Shown here piece by piece: positions 38,194 through 47,229 of a stretch of 64,000 bases of DNA (positions are counted from its first letter, which is position 1; each line of letters begins with the position of its first letter). This stretch comes from BJGV01 sp003230615. GTDB lineage: Bacteria; Pseudomonadota; Gammaproteobacteria; Burkholderiales; Nitrosomonadaceae. The translations under genes were made by a program, and so were the position numbers. The notes below the pieces were generated by a model that was not told where the DNA came from, made no database searches, and was given only the letters and a program-made list of their open reading frames with translations. The DNA lies in contig OY760140.1 in the NCBI GenBank assembly GCA_963663215.1, positions 744,001-808,000 on the forward strand, read 5' to 3'.

Positions 38194-38769
38194 ATGGTAA
38201 AAGAAATTCTTAAATTACGGAAAGAGCATGTGAATTTCAAAAAACTGCTCGATATGCTCGACGCACAGTTAGGTCTTTTACACCAAGGAGAGGATCCTGA
38301 TTACCAACTCATGACTGACATCATATATTACTTGATTGAGTATGCTGATACTTCTCATCATCCAAGGGAGGAGGCCATTTTTTCACTTCTTTTGGAGCGC
38401 GATCCCAATCTAGTGCAAGACGTCGCAGAGATTACTAGGCAGCATAATACGATTGCGGAGTCTGGAGCCCGCTTTCACGAAAAACTTGAGAGTATCATCA
38501 ACGGTGAGAGTGAGATTATGCAGCTACAGGAGATAGAGGCACCGTGGCGCCTGTGTATCACAACGCTTCGTGCCCATATGGACAAGGAAGAAAAAGGCCT
38601 ATTCATGTTGGCTGAACAACTACTGAACAATGATGACTGGAAGAAAATTAACGTTAAAACGCGGCCTAAATCGGATCCCCTATTCGGCACGAATGTAGAT
38701 GAACGTTTTCTTTCCCTGTGTCGTCAACTTGGACAGGCAGCTTGTAAAAACACTCATGACAGCAAATAA
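38194..38769 (+). CDS. Hemerythrin-domain protein
   Basis: The protein of 191 residues (ATG 38194) has the HHE pattern: LRKEHVNFKKLLDML near 5, HHPREEAIFSLLLE near 60, RQHNTIAESGARFHEKL near 85 and LRAHMDKEEKGLF near 125. The conserved His and Glu residues bind a di-iron site. Roles include oxygen or nitric-oxide sensing and iron storage. The upstream TTG start at 38167 is less likely. It stands alone. Confidence 0.88.
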   Translation: MVKEILKLRKEHVNFKKLLDMLDAQLGLLHQGEDPDYQLMTDIIYYLIEYADTSHHPREEAIFSLLLERDPNLVQDVAEITRQHNTIAESGARFHEKLESIINGESEIMQLQEIEAPWRLCITTLRAHMDKEEKGLFMLAEQLLNNDDWKKINVKTRPKSDPLFGTNVDERFLSLCRQLGQAACKNTHDSK

Positions 38770-39092
38770 AGACAAGTGTGCTAGATACCTCATGAGTTCA
38801 AATAGAAGCGATTCAGCTACTTTATTAATTTGATATGTCTCATACTTACTATGAACTACCAGGTAACGGCCTTAGCATCATTTCGGATCGATTGTTGCGC
38901 CATAATCTAATTAAGATAATTCCCTGTAGAATCAATGAAATTACGATAGTCTTTATGGGAGACTAAACCATTATTGTTAGTCAGATTTAATATTTATTTC
39001 TGTCCTAGTCAAAAGATAATGCCGATAAAAACTCATAGATAGAACCTCACAACAACCTCATAATGTCAAATCCATATAAATTTAGGAATCAA
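38770..39092. other. Spacer without a gene
   Basis: No coding region, repeat or clear hairpin was seen; it holds the likely promoter for the Slp-like pseudogene. Confidence 0.4.
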
Positions 39093-39684
39093 ATGAGAAC
39101 CTGTTTGTTATTATTTTGTTTATTGTTAGGCTTGTGTTGCGCCAATTGTGAACAAGGACGTAGGCGTAGTGGAGATTACTTATAGCCAAGCGCTTCAAGG
39201 CTTAAATAGCAAAGAAGATGTTCTAGTGCGTTGGGGTGGGATTATTATTGAAGTGCAGAACGAAGAAAAATTTAGTATCTTACAAGTAAAGTTTTACCCT
39301 CTCAATTACTTGGGACGCCCACAGATAGATAAACTAAGCGAAGGCCACTTTGTCATTAAAGGTGCCTAATTTCCTAACCCAGTGGTTTATGCTGAAAATA
39401 TGGAAATTACAGTTGTGGGGACTCTTAAAGGTAATATTGAACGTACGGTAGACGGAGAGATCGTTCGGGTACCACTGATATTATTAAGTAGCTTCACTAA
39501 AATATCTATTTCGCAATCTGTTGCTTACCCTTATATATGGGACAGCAATGAGCAGGCTACTGGTGATGAGATGTTGACAGGAACAGTCGGTATGCTCCGG
39601 GATCTTGCAATTAGCCCATATATGTTTCTTTATTATGTTTGTTGCGCATGGTTGGATAAGCAAGCTTATAATGAATACCTCTAG
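39093..39684 (+). pseudogene. Slp-family outer-membrane lipoprotein gene, broken twice
   Basis: A lipoprotein signal (MRTCLLLFCLLLGLCC) starts at 39093 and is out of frame with the following piece NKDVGVVEITYSQALQG..VRWGGIIIEV..YPLNYLGRP, which is the Slp family core. That frame has a TAA at 39367-39369 and continues after it as FPNPVVYAENMEITVVGTLKG to 39684. Thus a frameshift near 39140 and an in-frame stop disrupt it. Slp proteins are starvation-induced outer-membrane lipoproteins. Confidence 0.82.
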
Positions 39685-39854
39685 TGTAAATATTAGAGGA
39701 GAGAGCATGGGAATGGGGGTAGGATGCCTGACGTTGACTTAACTACTAAATCTGTATAGCAATAAAGTAGAACGATCTTTACGTGGTTTAAGAGCCAATG
39801 AAAGAAGCAACAATATGTACCATTTTATACTTAGAAATGCACTAGGTATGAGGT

Positions 39855-40181
39855 TCATAATAATCCTAGCGTATGAGCATATATGGCAAATTGAATTAAA
39901 GAATTCGGTTGATCTCGTAGCGCGTTAGCAAATGCTTCTTGGTATTCTTGTTGGGAAAGACCTCGATGGTTGCTTACCAAAAATACTAGTCTTATCAATT
40001 CGGCTTCCCTGTGCAGGGCGCACAAAATTTCTGGTTTATTTTGCTCTAATTGATGTAATAACTCTGCTGGAATATCGTCCATAGGTAGATCACTTATAGG
40101 TGTAATATCTAAGCAAGAGCCATCTACAATGACTGAGTACCCTCTGCTTCTAATTTTAAAAATTAAGTCAAGTGCATTCAT
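39855..40181 (-). CDS. TubC-like N-terminal docking domain protein
   Basis: The first 60 residues (LIFKIRSRGYSVIVDGSCLDITPISDLPMD..ELLHQLEQNKPEILCAL) have the beta-beta-alpha layout of the TubC docking domain, which is also used by stand-alone proteins near mobile elements. The C-terminal half is helical and unknown. The gene is intact. Confidence 0.6.
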   Translation of the reverse strand: MNALDLIFKIRSRGYSVIVDGSCLDITPISDLPMDDIPAELLHQLEQNKPEILCALHREAELIRLVFLVSNHRGLSQQEYQEAFANALRDQPNSLIQFAIYAHTLGLL

Positions 40182-40226
40182 GTTAAGCCATTAAATTTTA
40201 CAAATAAAACATAGCTAAACTTACAA

Positions 40227-40316
40227 TCATCTAAGTAACCAGTAAATAATACCAACTATAGCGAAGAACGTTGCTATAGCAGCTATGAAATTTAAAATGA
40301 GCAAGAATGTTTCCAT
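40227..40316 (-). CDS. Possible 29-residue single-helix membrane peptide
   Basis: ATG 40316 opens a frame METFLLILNFIAAIATFF..IIYWLLR and stops TGA at 40227. The composition is fully hydrophobic with a charged N-terminus and a C-terminal Arg. The ribosome binding site is weak. It could be a small stress or toxin-like peptide, or chance. Confidence 0.35.
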   Translation of the reverse strand: METFLLILNFIAAIATFFAIVGIIYWLLR

Positions 40317-40730
40317 GAAAATATTCCGGGTATATTTATATAACGGATATTTGAGGTGGGATACTTAGGTTATGGTATATTTTTTTAGATTTTAGATTGA
40401 AGATTAAGTTCAAATCACTATGGGTTTGAACTTAGAGCAATAATAGCTTTCAAGTTACCAACTTTATTTACCAAGCATTAGCGCAAGGTGAAGGTTGCCA
40501 ATAATGAAAGAACTAAACTGGTTTCCTGAGGCGGGGTTATGCGTGGTAATAAAAGGACAGAAACAGATAATAGAGTGGGGTGAAGTAGCCGGCACTAAAA
40601 ATTACATTGGTAGAGCACGATCTTTCTAGGATAAGAGGAGTGGATTGTAACTGCAATTTTGGCAACTTTAACTGTTCTCCACAGGAGATACATTGAATAT
40701 CTCCCTTTATGTGGAGCCTAAATTTAACCA
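40317..40730. other. Spacer without a supported gene
   Basis: One minus-strand frame (40537-40731) starts inside the spacer but has no domain or signal peptide and is not called. No repeat was seen. Confidence 0.4.
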
Positions 40731-40961
40731 TTATTTATCTGGTTCGGCACAAGTATGCATCGTACCGTCGGTTTCATCCTTAATTTGGTCGCCTGGTTCG
40801 TGTTTCCTGCAGTTCAGTTCATTAAGAATTTCCTGGGCTTGTTTACCCTTTAGGGTGGCTTCTGCTATCGACGCACCTTCTGATCCCTCAAATTCATCCC
40901 CAATGGCAGGGGAATTAATCATAAATAATGCGACAGCAGCAGCAAGCAATAATTTGTTCAT
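40731..40961 (-). CDS. Small exported protein of unknown function
   Basis: AGGAGG precedes the ATG at 40961. A signal peptide ends SPAIGDE. The mature 54 residues have two Cys (LNCRKH and HTCAEPD) that can form a disulfide and an acidic start (FEGSEGAS). The coding frame is intact; family not recognised. Confidence 0.7.
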   Translation of the reverse strand: MNKLLLAAAVALFMINSPAIGDEFEGSEGASIAEATLKGKQAQEILNELNCRKHEPGDQIKDETDGTMHTCAEPDK

Positions 40962-41418
40962 TTTAGTTCCTCCTTTTCTGTGTTAATTATATATATTCGG
41001 TTGTAGGTTGTGAATCCAATTTTATGAAAAAAGCGGCAGCAATTTATTGTAACGCACCCTATCCCTAAACAATACCAAGGACAATGATATAAATCAATTT
41101 ATTTTGAAACATGGTTATAGAAAAAGATTATTTCTTGTCTCGATTAAAAATACTGCAAAGCGATGTTATGTACTTTAATTAACAATAAAATTTCAAGTAT
41201 AGAAAACGTAATCTATGTACAATCTTCCTTGAGAACACATGTTACTGGAAAAATGCTGTATGCATCGTAGGCGATGTAAGCAAAGAGCCAGGGATTAGAT
41301 AGCACAACAGCTATATCAATTAGAGATACGTAATAACATGTTAAATATGAGAAACCAGCAGTACCAGGCGCTATGCATGCTATGAAGATCCTATCAATAA
41401 GACCAGAGGGAATTATCA
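40962..41418. other. Spacer without a supported gene
   Basis: A minus-strand frame from 41213 to 41419 overlaps the next start and shows no signal, domain or ribosome binding site. No hairpin or repeat was seen. Confidence 0.4.
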
Positions 41419-41601
41419 ATGAATATACTCAAAAGAGACATTCCGACTCCATTGTTAGCAGGAGTACTCTTATTCATGTTATCTGCGTGTTCTCCCAAGA
41501 TTGGTAACGATGAATGGTGTACAAATATGAAAGAAAAGGCAAAAGGAGATTGGACGGCAAGTGAAGTTACAGATTTTGCGAAGCATTGTATTTTGAAATA
41601 A
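41419..41601 (+). CDS. DUF3012-like small lipoprotein
   Basis: The 60-residue protein has a lipobox (LFMLSACSP) and then NDEWCTNMKEKAKGDWTASEVTDFAKHC, which is the DUF3012 pattern with two conserved Cys. It is probably an outer- or inner-membrane lipoprotein. Function is unknown. It precedes a shared hairpin at 41685. Confidence 0.85.
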   Translation: MNILKRDIPTPLLAGVLLFMLSACSPKIGNDEWCTNMKEKAKGDWTASEVTDFAKHCILK

Positions 41602-41684
41602 ACATAGAATGCTTATTGTAGATTTTCAGTGAATCTCAGTACAAATTTAATGGGAATAAAGGCTTAGAATTTTTTCTATAAACT

Positions 41685-41720
41685 AAAACCCCCGCCCGCA
41701 TATATGCGGGCGTGGGTTTT
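41685..41720. terminator. Bidirectional rho-independent terminator
   Basis: CCCGCATATATGCGGG is a perfect palindrome within an extended imperfect stem, flanked by AAAAC on the left and GGGTTTTAGTTTTG on the right. It lies between the convergent DUF3012 and pilin genes and can terminate both. Confidence 0.85.
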
Positions 41721-41754
41721 AGTTTTGTTACTTATTAACCTGAATCAGGTCTTG

Positions 41755-42213
41755 TTACTTACAGGCTGCAGGGCGGTATTGTAAGGCGGTAGATCCATCC
41801 GTACCCCATACAGAGACAATCCCGGCTGCGTCACAGAACCATTCCTGTCCATTTCCTGTTGCTAACCGCATGGTCGAGCTAGTTAAGCCTGCACTTACCC
41901 CGGCAGCTTTAAATGTTGCGGTTACCTGAAAACCCGATGCTAGGGTTGTCGGAGTAACGCTAGCTACATATTTTCCCTGTTGGGTGGTTATAAGCGCATT
42001 AAATTCGTTCGTTGTCGGCCACGTTCCTTTATCAGCATAAAACTCAGCAACTGGAGTTTTCACGCCACCCATCAGATTGATTGCTTCAGTGACTTGTGCC
42101 CGGGCGATATAATCCTGATAGGCCGGAATTGCCACTGCTGCCAGAATACCGATAATTGCAACCACAATCATCAGCTCGATCAAGGTAAACCCTTTTTGTA
42201 TTTGCTTTTTCAT
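41755..42213 (-). CDS. pilA: Type IV major pilin (PilA/PilE type)
   Basis: The leader MKKQIQKG is followed by FTLIELMIVVAIIGILAAVAIPAY, the canonical type IVa pilin helix. The C-terminus has a disulfide-loop pair (WFCDAAG..YRPAACK). The 152-residue length fits a major pilin. AAAAGGAG precedes the ATG, and a sigma-54-type promoter lies upstream at 42283-42298. Confidence 0.93.
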   Translation of the reverse strand: MKKQIQKGFTLIELMIVVAIIGILAAVAIPAYQDYIARAQVTEAINLMGGVKTPVAEFYADKGTWPTTNEFNALITTQQGKYVASVTPTTLASGFQVTATFKAAGVSAGLTSSTMRLATGNGQEWFCDAAGIVSVWGTDGSTALQYRPAACK

Positions 42214-42282
42214 GCTAAGACTCCTTTTGTAAAAAACCGCTTTTAAAGTTTAGGTACTAACCTTTCTTACTGATTACATATA

Positions 42283-42298
42283 AGCAACTTCTATGCCA
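42283..42298 (-). promoter_or_regulatory. Sigma-54-type promoter for the pilin
   Basis: On the minus strand TGGCAT-N5-TTGCT has the GG and GC positions with the required spacing. It lies 70 bp upstream of the pilin ATG. RpoN with PilR controls pilA in many proteobacteria, so PilS-PilR control is likely. The rest of 42214-42551 has nothing else notable. Confidence 0.78.
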
Positions 42299-42551
42299 TC
42301 TATTAACGGCCTCTTTACGGGATATCTTTAAGATATTTTTACCCAAATTCGGTAGAAACTGTCGTTTTTTGTCTAATATGTGTTTTATACCTAAAGTTAA
42401 TTATCAAAAAATGTGATTTATTTACTATAGAGGGTTGAAAAAAACAGGATAGATTTGGGAGTGAAACGGAAATTTTGAAAAATGTGGAATAAATGTAAAT
42501 GATTTCCTACGCATATTCCTAGTAGTCACTGGCAATATGGCAATAATCTTC

Positions 42552-42812
42552 TTACTTTAAAAGAGGATGGTCTTTAGGTAATTGTTTTGAATACCAGACT
42601 GCAAGTTTATGTCGCAAGGATTTTTCGGCAACTTGATCTTCAGGTAAAGGATGAATAATTTTGTCGTGGACTAATAGCCTATAGACATATAACAGTTTCT
42701 CACTTGCCGAATCCGTTGCTTCAAATTCAACCACTCCGCGCCCTTCAGCATATTTTACTCCTGCGAGCAATGCTTCTTTAAACAGTGCGTTCTCATTTTT
42801 TAATTTTTTCAT
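42552..42812 (-). CDS. DUF5062-like protein
   Basis: The 86-residue protein reads KKLKNENALFKEALLAGVKYAEGRG and later KLLYVYRLLVHDKII..LRHKLAVWYSKQLPKDHPLL, which is how I remember DUF5062. It is a soluble helical protein of unknown function. Ends are intact. Confidence 0.72.
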   Translation of the reverse strand: MKKLKNENALFKEALLAGVKYAEGRGVVEFEATDSASEKLLYVYRLLVHDKIIHPLPEDQVAEKSLRHKLAVWYSKQLPKDHPLLK

Positions 42813-43132
42813 GGTGGATCCGCAATATCAATCTCTTAACGTGTAACCTCGCACATATAATAATAAGCGAAGATTATATTAGCAATTATTCAATTTCTTT
42901 ATGCTAAGATTTCCTACGAATTGTGAATGCTAAATTGTTTTATCTGCTCTATCTAGGATCAGACAAGCAGGGTCTTTTCTTGATTCGATTTGTCTTAACC
43001 TTACTACGACGTAGTGACCCGGCTAATAGCTACTAGACTGTTTATTGTAGGTAACTTGGTTAGTCTAAAGCCCAAGTTAACTTATAATAAAAGTGATTGC
43101 ATATCAGTAATATAGACTCTATAGCCTAACCA
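42813..43132. other. Spacer without a gene
   Basis: About 320 bp between two minus-strand genes; no gene, repeat or terminator-like hairpin was seen. Confidence 0.4.
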
Positions 43133-43720
43133 TCACAATACTTGGATAATTTGTTTTGCACGGTTTTGTCTAGGATGTTGGCTCAATGAAAATTGAGGGC
43201 CATGGGACTTCTCAAGCTCTGCAAAGAGATCAATTACAGGCTGTCTATAGATGCCTTCTTTACAATGGGCTGCTTGGTTGCAAGCCTGCCAAATGATGTC
43301 ACGTAAAGTTAAAAAGGTGAGCATTCTTCCGTGTGGGGTACCCATTATATAGCCATCAGGCACCAAGAAACTGCCGTGAACTAAGGAAATTCCTTGCTTT
43401 GCAATTTGTAAGATAGCGCCACATATGGATTGAGTTGTCATCTGATGCGCACCTACCAAAGCTTGGAATCTAGTAATCTCTGACTTTAATTTATCCGTTC
43501 CTGATGTGGAATTTGCTAGACGAAAGAATGCGGCCATCACATAGGCGTCAGAAAAGTCGTCATTTAAATCATTAGCCCGGAAATCCCATCCATGGGTTTT
43601 AATTTCGATTATTGCTTTGCGTAATTTCGCAGCATGTTCCTTAATCAATAAGTCCTCGTGATTAACCAATTCCAGAAGACTGCGAACAGTGTTTCCGGTT
43701 TCGACAATATATTGATGCAT
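43133..43720 (-). CDS. Soluble protein of unknown function
   Basis: The 195-residue protein is mostly helical. Distinct features are GISLVHGSFLVPDGYIMG near 113 and ACNQAAHCKEG near 155. No catalytic motif or family is recognised. The coding frame is intact with a plausible start. Confidence 0.65.
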   Translation of the reverse strand: MHQYIVETGNTVRSLLELVNHEDLLIKEHAAKLRKAIIEIKTHGWDFRANDLNDDFSDAYVMAAFFRLANSTSGTDKLKSEITRFQALVGAHQMTTQSICGAILQIAKQGISLVHGSFLVPDGYIMGTPHGRMLTFLTLRDIIWQACNQAAHCKEGIYRQPVIDLFAELEKSHGPQFSLSQHPRQNRAKQIIQVL

Positions 43721-43932
43721 AAGGTGTCCTGCAGAAAAACTAACAATTTAATAACCGAGCCATTATGTTCCGAGATCTATTGATAGTAATAATCAACATA
43801 AGAATACAGTTATATCATACTGATAGACAAGATATTAATATTTTCGGTGGGGCTATCATCAATAAACGGGCAGGTATTTATTTTTGTGAAAATTTTCTAA
43901 TCTTTGCTATAGACTCAGATTATTGGCAAAAA

Positions 43933-44154
43933 TTATGGTTTGTTAGCTTTTTTTTGATAATCATAGTAATTATCTGTTTTTGGCATGCTATTGACTGACT
44001 TTTCATAATAGTCTTCCGCTCCATAATAATCTTCACCCCATTGATGTAAACTGTTTAGTAGACTTGATTTTTCTTCCTTGTTCCCGCTAGACGTTCGACG
44101 CTTCCGAGTTTTGCGAGCTGGAGGTCTATCATTAGACGTAATTTTGCTTGGCAT
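43933..44154 (-). CDS. Small basic/acidic protein of unknown function
   Basis: ATG 44154 is preferred because GAAAAAGG precedes it and the product MPSKITSN then opens a coherent 73-residue protein. A basic stretch (ARKTRKRR) is followed by an acidic aromatic one (EDYYGAEDYYEKS). It could be a nucleic-acid- or protein-binding peptide. Family not recognised. Confidence 0.55.
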   Translation of the reverse strand: MPSKITSNDRPPARKTRKRRTSSGNKEEKSSLLNSLHQWGEDYYGAEDYYEKSVNSMPKTDNYYDYQKKANKP

Positions 44155-44760
44155 GATCAATTTTTCCTTTTTCGAAACCAGAATTGTTATCTCTAGTAAA
44201 CTCATATAAGGGAATACAGAAACCATAGTATTCATATCAGTAAACAGATTCTGTGAGTAAAATCACAGAACCTGTATTTAATTAAAATTAATCTGGTGAC
44301 TGGTTTCTAATGCATTCTTAGCAATATAATTAACCTATCTATTCATGAGTATCATTGAATATTGACAAGTGACAGCATTACATTGAATTAAATTTTATTT
44401 ATAAGTCTTATGTGCTTATTATGTTCAGCTAAAAAGCAAAGGTAATTCTTTTTAAAATCAGGGTTATGAGAACTTGCGTGAAAAGTTAATTGAAAACGCC
44501 CTATATTTGTATAGAGAATTTTTGAGTGATTTTTTCTTCAATGGATTGTGCTAAAGTAGCCAGCCATAAGGTGCATTCAGAGCCATTTTAAATTACTTTC
44601 CAGTCCATTTAAGCATATGTATTCATACGTATAATATGTGGGGCACAGATTTTTCTGATTAGCAGAAAATCTGACTCATAAGTTTTCGGTAATAAAGGTT
44701 CACTAGGTTTTCCAGTGAATTGTTACGTAAAATTTCCTCAAATATTCAGGAGAAACTACC
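44155..44760. other. Leader region with two hairpins upstream of a Spy/CpxP-like gene
   Basis: No gene was seen. Two stem-loops lie in the right part: AGATTTTTCTG..CAGAAAATCT (44648-44672) and TTCACT..AGTGAA (44699-44719). AGGAGA at 44749-44754 is the ribosome binding site of the next gene. The hairpins could be an mRNA leader element. Confidence 0.45.
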
Positions 44761-45045
44761 ATACCCTGCAAAAAACCCTTGATTTCTATTTTTATTGTCT
44801 CTGTTAGTGCTTTTGTCCTCGCTACCATATCTACGGCTTCTGCTTCAGGCAATTCCTTTGCTGCGCAGTCCGCGGACAAAGGCTTTATGGTAGCGGAAGC
44901 TCACCAACATGGAGGGCATACGGATAATAAAGACCAACACGATCAACAAAGATATTGTCAAAATAGTATGAGCCAAGGTGGCGGTAGCATGATGGGGCAT
45001 ATGAAAGGTAGGATGAGGCGAGGGGGCACAGTTATGCATATATGA
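44761..45045 (+). CDS. Spy/CpxP-like exported protein, N-terminal part
   Basis: AGGAGA lies 7 bases before ATA at 44761, where the frame reads P-C-K-K-P-L and then a good signal peptide (LISIFIVSVSAFVLATI). No ATG is present, so the start is either ATA or TTG 44779. The mature part is His- and Met-rich (HQHGGHTDNKDQH, SMMGHMKGRM), which suggests metal binding. It stops in an ATGA overlap with the next frame, which holds the rest of a Spy/CpxP-type chaperone. It is probably half of one broken gene. Confidence 0.6.
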   Translation: MPCKKPLISIFIVSVSAFVLATISTASASGNSFAAQSADKGFMVAEAHQHGGHTDNKDQHDQQRYCQNSMSQGGGSMMGHMKGRMRRGGTVMHI

Positions 45046-45407
45046 TTACCACTCATGCGGATGAGTTGGAGCTTTCGGATGCACAACTTGGCAGGATTTT
45101 CCGTCTAAACTTGAAACATTCACAAGAACACAAGCAGTATAGGAAAAGAATTCGTAAAAGTATGATGCATTTTCATCATGAAAGTATGAAGCCTAGTACA
45201 GATGATGCCACCTTACGTAAACTTGGTAACGATCATATAGAGGCATTTAAAGCTATGCTTGAACAGCACATCAGAAATCGTAATGTAGTGCACGCGATTT
45301 TAACAACTGAACAAAGGGATCAGCTTAAAACCATGAAAATGGATCAAGGTATGCACAGTGGAGATCGTCGCAAGCATGGTGGCAATCATAGTCAGTACTC
45401 TTCTTGA
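45042..45407 (+). CDS. Spy/CpxP-like protein, C-terminal part
   Basis: The 121-residue frame reads LELSDAQLGRIFRLNLKHSQEHKQYRK and later VVHAILTTEQRDQLKTM, the two LTxxQ-like motifs of CpxP/Spy chaperones. It lacks a signal peptide, so alone it would stay in the cytoplasm. A one-base change at 45040 would fuse it to the upstream frame. Rich in His and Met at the end (MKMDQGMHSGDRRKHGG). Confidence 0.65.
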   Translation: MITTHADELELSDAQLGRIFRLNLKHSQEHKQYRKRIRKSMMHFHHESMKPSTDDATLRKLGNDHIEAFKAMLEQHIRNRNVVHAILTTEQRDQLKTMKMDQGMHSGDRRKHGGNHSQYSS

Positions 45408-45571
45408 GTAATTTCATAAAAATGCATTATTAGATTGCTAATGAGTGGTAATGCTTTTTCTGTAGAATATTCATTTGAATAAATCATGACACCTTGATTA
45501 GGGTGGCACTGGTCAAGAATCTTGCCTATAAAAAAAGGTGGAGGCGGTTATAGTTCCTCTCGAAATCAAAC

Positions 45572-46228
45572 TTACCACTTTAATAATCTTTTGCTCAATA
45601 AGCTGCCAATGACGGATAGTATCAATATAGGTGTCCCATAATAGATAAATATATACAATATTCCGTCCTTGTCGCAATGCAAGGCATATCCAGTTGCAGC
45701 AAGGCATCCTACGCTGAACCCAGCTAGCGCACCCAAGGTCGTGGGATTTGGAGAAGCCGTTCTGGAAAACCAGAATTTCCAAGACATCGCCATGGCTATT
45801 CCTCCGCCACCAATGATAACGGATAGACAATAAATGGCATTAGGGTCATCAAGATTCAAGGTTGCATCAGATGAAAAAAGATACGGTAGTTGAACAATCA
45901 TTTGCCATAGCAGAATGGTTCCTGCTAGAAAGAAGGGAACAAAATGCCATTTTTCGATTCTTTCAATTGGCCTAGAAAGGTCTAACATAAGGAGCATGCC
46001 GCCAATCCAGGCGAGCAGAAATATACCTGGTTTCCAGAGCATAGCTCCATCTTGTATGGCAGTTGGGTAGTCGGCACGCAAACCCATCATGGCTAAGACT
46101 ATACCGGCCATTATTAAGAGGCACACGGTGCAGTGCATCCAAAGCTTAGAATTTATAAGCGGTTCTAGCGATTTGAGATCACTTACCAAATGTTTGATCA
46201 GTTGGTCAGTCATTCTGGACACCTTCAT
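45572..46228 (-). CDS. nrsF: NrsF-type anti-sigma factor (DUF1109)
   Basis: The 218-residue protein has six predicted helices and a short N-terminal cytoplasmic part (TDQLIKHLVSDLKSLEPL). This is the DUF1109/NrsF layout. In Caulobacter such proteins hold the SigF sigma factor inactive until metal stress. The gene overlaps the upstream sigma gene by 4 bp (ATGA), the usual coupling. Length is normal. Confidence 0.88.
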   Translation of the reverse strand: MKVSRMTDQLIKHLVSDLKSLEPLINSKLWMHCTVCLLIMAGIVLAMMGLRADYPTAIQDGAMLWKPGIFLLAWIGGMLLMLDLSRPIERIEKWHFVPFFLAGTILLWQMIVQLPYLFSSDATLNLDDPNAIYCLSVIIGGGGIAMAMSWKFWFSRTASPNPTTLGALAGFSVGCLAATGYALHCDKDGILYIFIYYGTPILILSVIGSLLSKRLLKW

Positions 46229-46764
46229 AAGTCATCCTGGACCTCTTCGACTGCTGCCATCATTTTTTTCATACCCCTATGAACCATAACTTTTACTGAA
46301 GATGGGCTATGGCCAGTTTGCTTAGAAACTTCTTCTATGGACAATTCCCTAAGTTTAACTAACTCAATCACCTTTGCTTGCGGAGGAGGGATCAGCTTTA
46401 GCAAAGCTTTGACATCATGCTTTGCACAAGCATCGCGCTCTGTTTCCTGATACAAAAAGTTATCATCTAACTGAGTTTCAACATATTTTAATGTTGCGCG
46501 TAAGTGGTCAATCCAACGATGACGCGCAACTGCTGCTATCCACGGGCCGAAAGAATAGTGAGGATCAAATGTCTGGCGTTTTGCATGTAATGTCAATAAT
46601 GTATCTTGCACCAAATCCTCCACGGCGTTGTAATGAACACGTTTAGTAAAGTAGGCCGCAAGCCAGAGACGTAAGCTAGTTAATAGCAGACGGTAAGCTT
46701 TCTGGTCGCCTTTTAGAGCGGCACGCATCCATCCATCCCATCTCTGGTTGTTATACTTCGTCAT
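46225..46764 (-). CDS. sigF: ECF RNA polymerase sigma factor (SigF-like)
   Basis: Region 2 is FTKRVHYNAVEDLVQDTLLTLHAKRQTFDP with WIDHLRAT, and region 4 is LREL..EVSKQTGHSPSSVKVMVHRGMKKM with the HTH. The 179-residue length is normal for ECF. It pairs with NrsF and diverges from bufABC. A GTAACC..ACGTAT-like promoter precedes it (46779-46804), identical in core to that of bufA, so it probably activates itself and the bufferin operon. Confidence 0.9.
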   Translation of the reverse strand: MTKYNNQRWDGWMRAALKGDQKAYRLLLTSLRLWLAAYFTKRVHYNAVEDLVQDTLLTLHAKRQTFDPHYSFGPWIAAVARHRWIDHLRATLKYVETQLDDNFLYQETERDACAKHDVKALLKLIPPPQAKVIELVKLRELSIEEVSKQTGHSPSSVKVMVHRGMKKMMAAVEEVQDDL

Positions 46765-46778
46765 TTATCTCTTTGTTA

Positions 46779-46804
46779 TACGTTGTAATCGGTATCGTGG
46801 TTAC
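46779..46804 (-). promoter_or_regulatory. ECF-type promoter for sigF-nrsF
   Basis: On the minus strand GTAACC (46804-46799) is separated by 16 bp from CGTA (46782-46779), inside ACGTAT. The same pair of hexamers precedes bufA in the opposite direction. It lies 15-40 bp upstream of the sigma factor start. Confidence 0.7.
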
Positions 46805-46830
46805 ATTTGCATTAAAAATTATTATAAAGT

Positions 46831-46855
46831 GTAACCAATCTATCCACCACACGTA
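46831..46855 (+). promoter_or_regulatory. ECF-type promoter for bufABC-doxX
   Basis: GTAACC at 46831-46836 is followed after 15 bp by CGTA at 46852-46855, inside ACGTAT. It matches the sigF promoter; GTAACC is also the -35 element I recall for Caulobacter SigF. It lies about 95 bp upstream of the bufA ATG. Confidence 0.68.
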
Positions 46856-46948
46856 TTATTACTGATGAAGGGGGGGCTAGTTTTTAGTCATCTTAGTAGG
46901 AAGTCTTCTTTCTATCCATTTGAAACTAACTGAAAAGGAAGCTAAATC

Positions 46949-47203
46949 ATGCAACTCTCAAAATCTCTCAAAACCGTAGCCGCTCTTGCAGTTTTTGTCA
47001 CTGGTGCTGCGATGATTGCCCCTGATGTTCAAGCTAAAGAAGGCTTTGAAAAATGTACCGGTATAGCAAAAGCAGGCCAAAATGATTGTGCTGCTAATGG
47101 GCACAGCTGTGCGGGTAAAGCGAAGAGGGATGGTGATCCTAAGGAATGGCTATATGTTCCAACTGGTACATGCGATAAGATCGTCGGCGGTAACGTTAAG
47201 TAA
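46949..47203 (+). CDS. bufA: Bufferin precursor peptide (DUF2282)
   Basis: A signal peptide ends DVQAK. The core contains four Cys at about 36, 47, 54 and 75 (EKCTGIAKAGQNDCA, HSCAG, GTCDK), the DUF2282 pattern. In bufferins the maturase converts some core Cys to thiooxazoles that bind copper. The 84-residue length is normal. It heads the operon bufA-bufB-bufC-doxX. AAGGAAGC precedes the ATG. Confidence 0.92.
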   Translation: MQLSKSLKTVAALAVFVTGAAMIAPDVQAKEGFEKCTGIAKAGQNDCAANGHSCAGKAKRDGDPKEWLYVPTGTCDKIVGGNVK

Positions 47204-47229
47204 TCTCTAAAATCTCCCTGGTTCCTGTC

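Noticed and set aside
41213..41419. 68-residue minus-strand frame before the DUF3012 gene
   Set aside because: No start signal or recognisable domain.
43765..43998. Plus-strand frame between two minus-strand genes
   Set aside because: AT-rich composition with no domain; overlaps the neighbouring gene.
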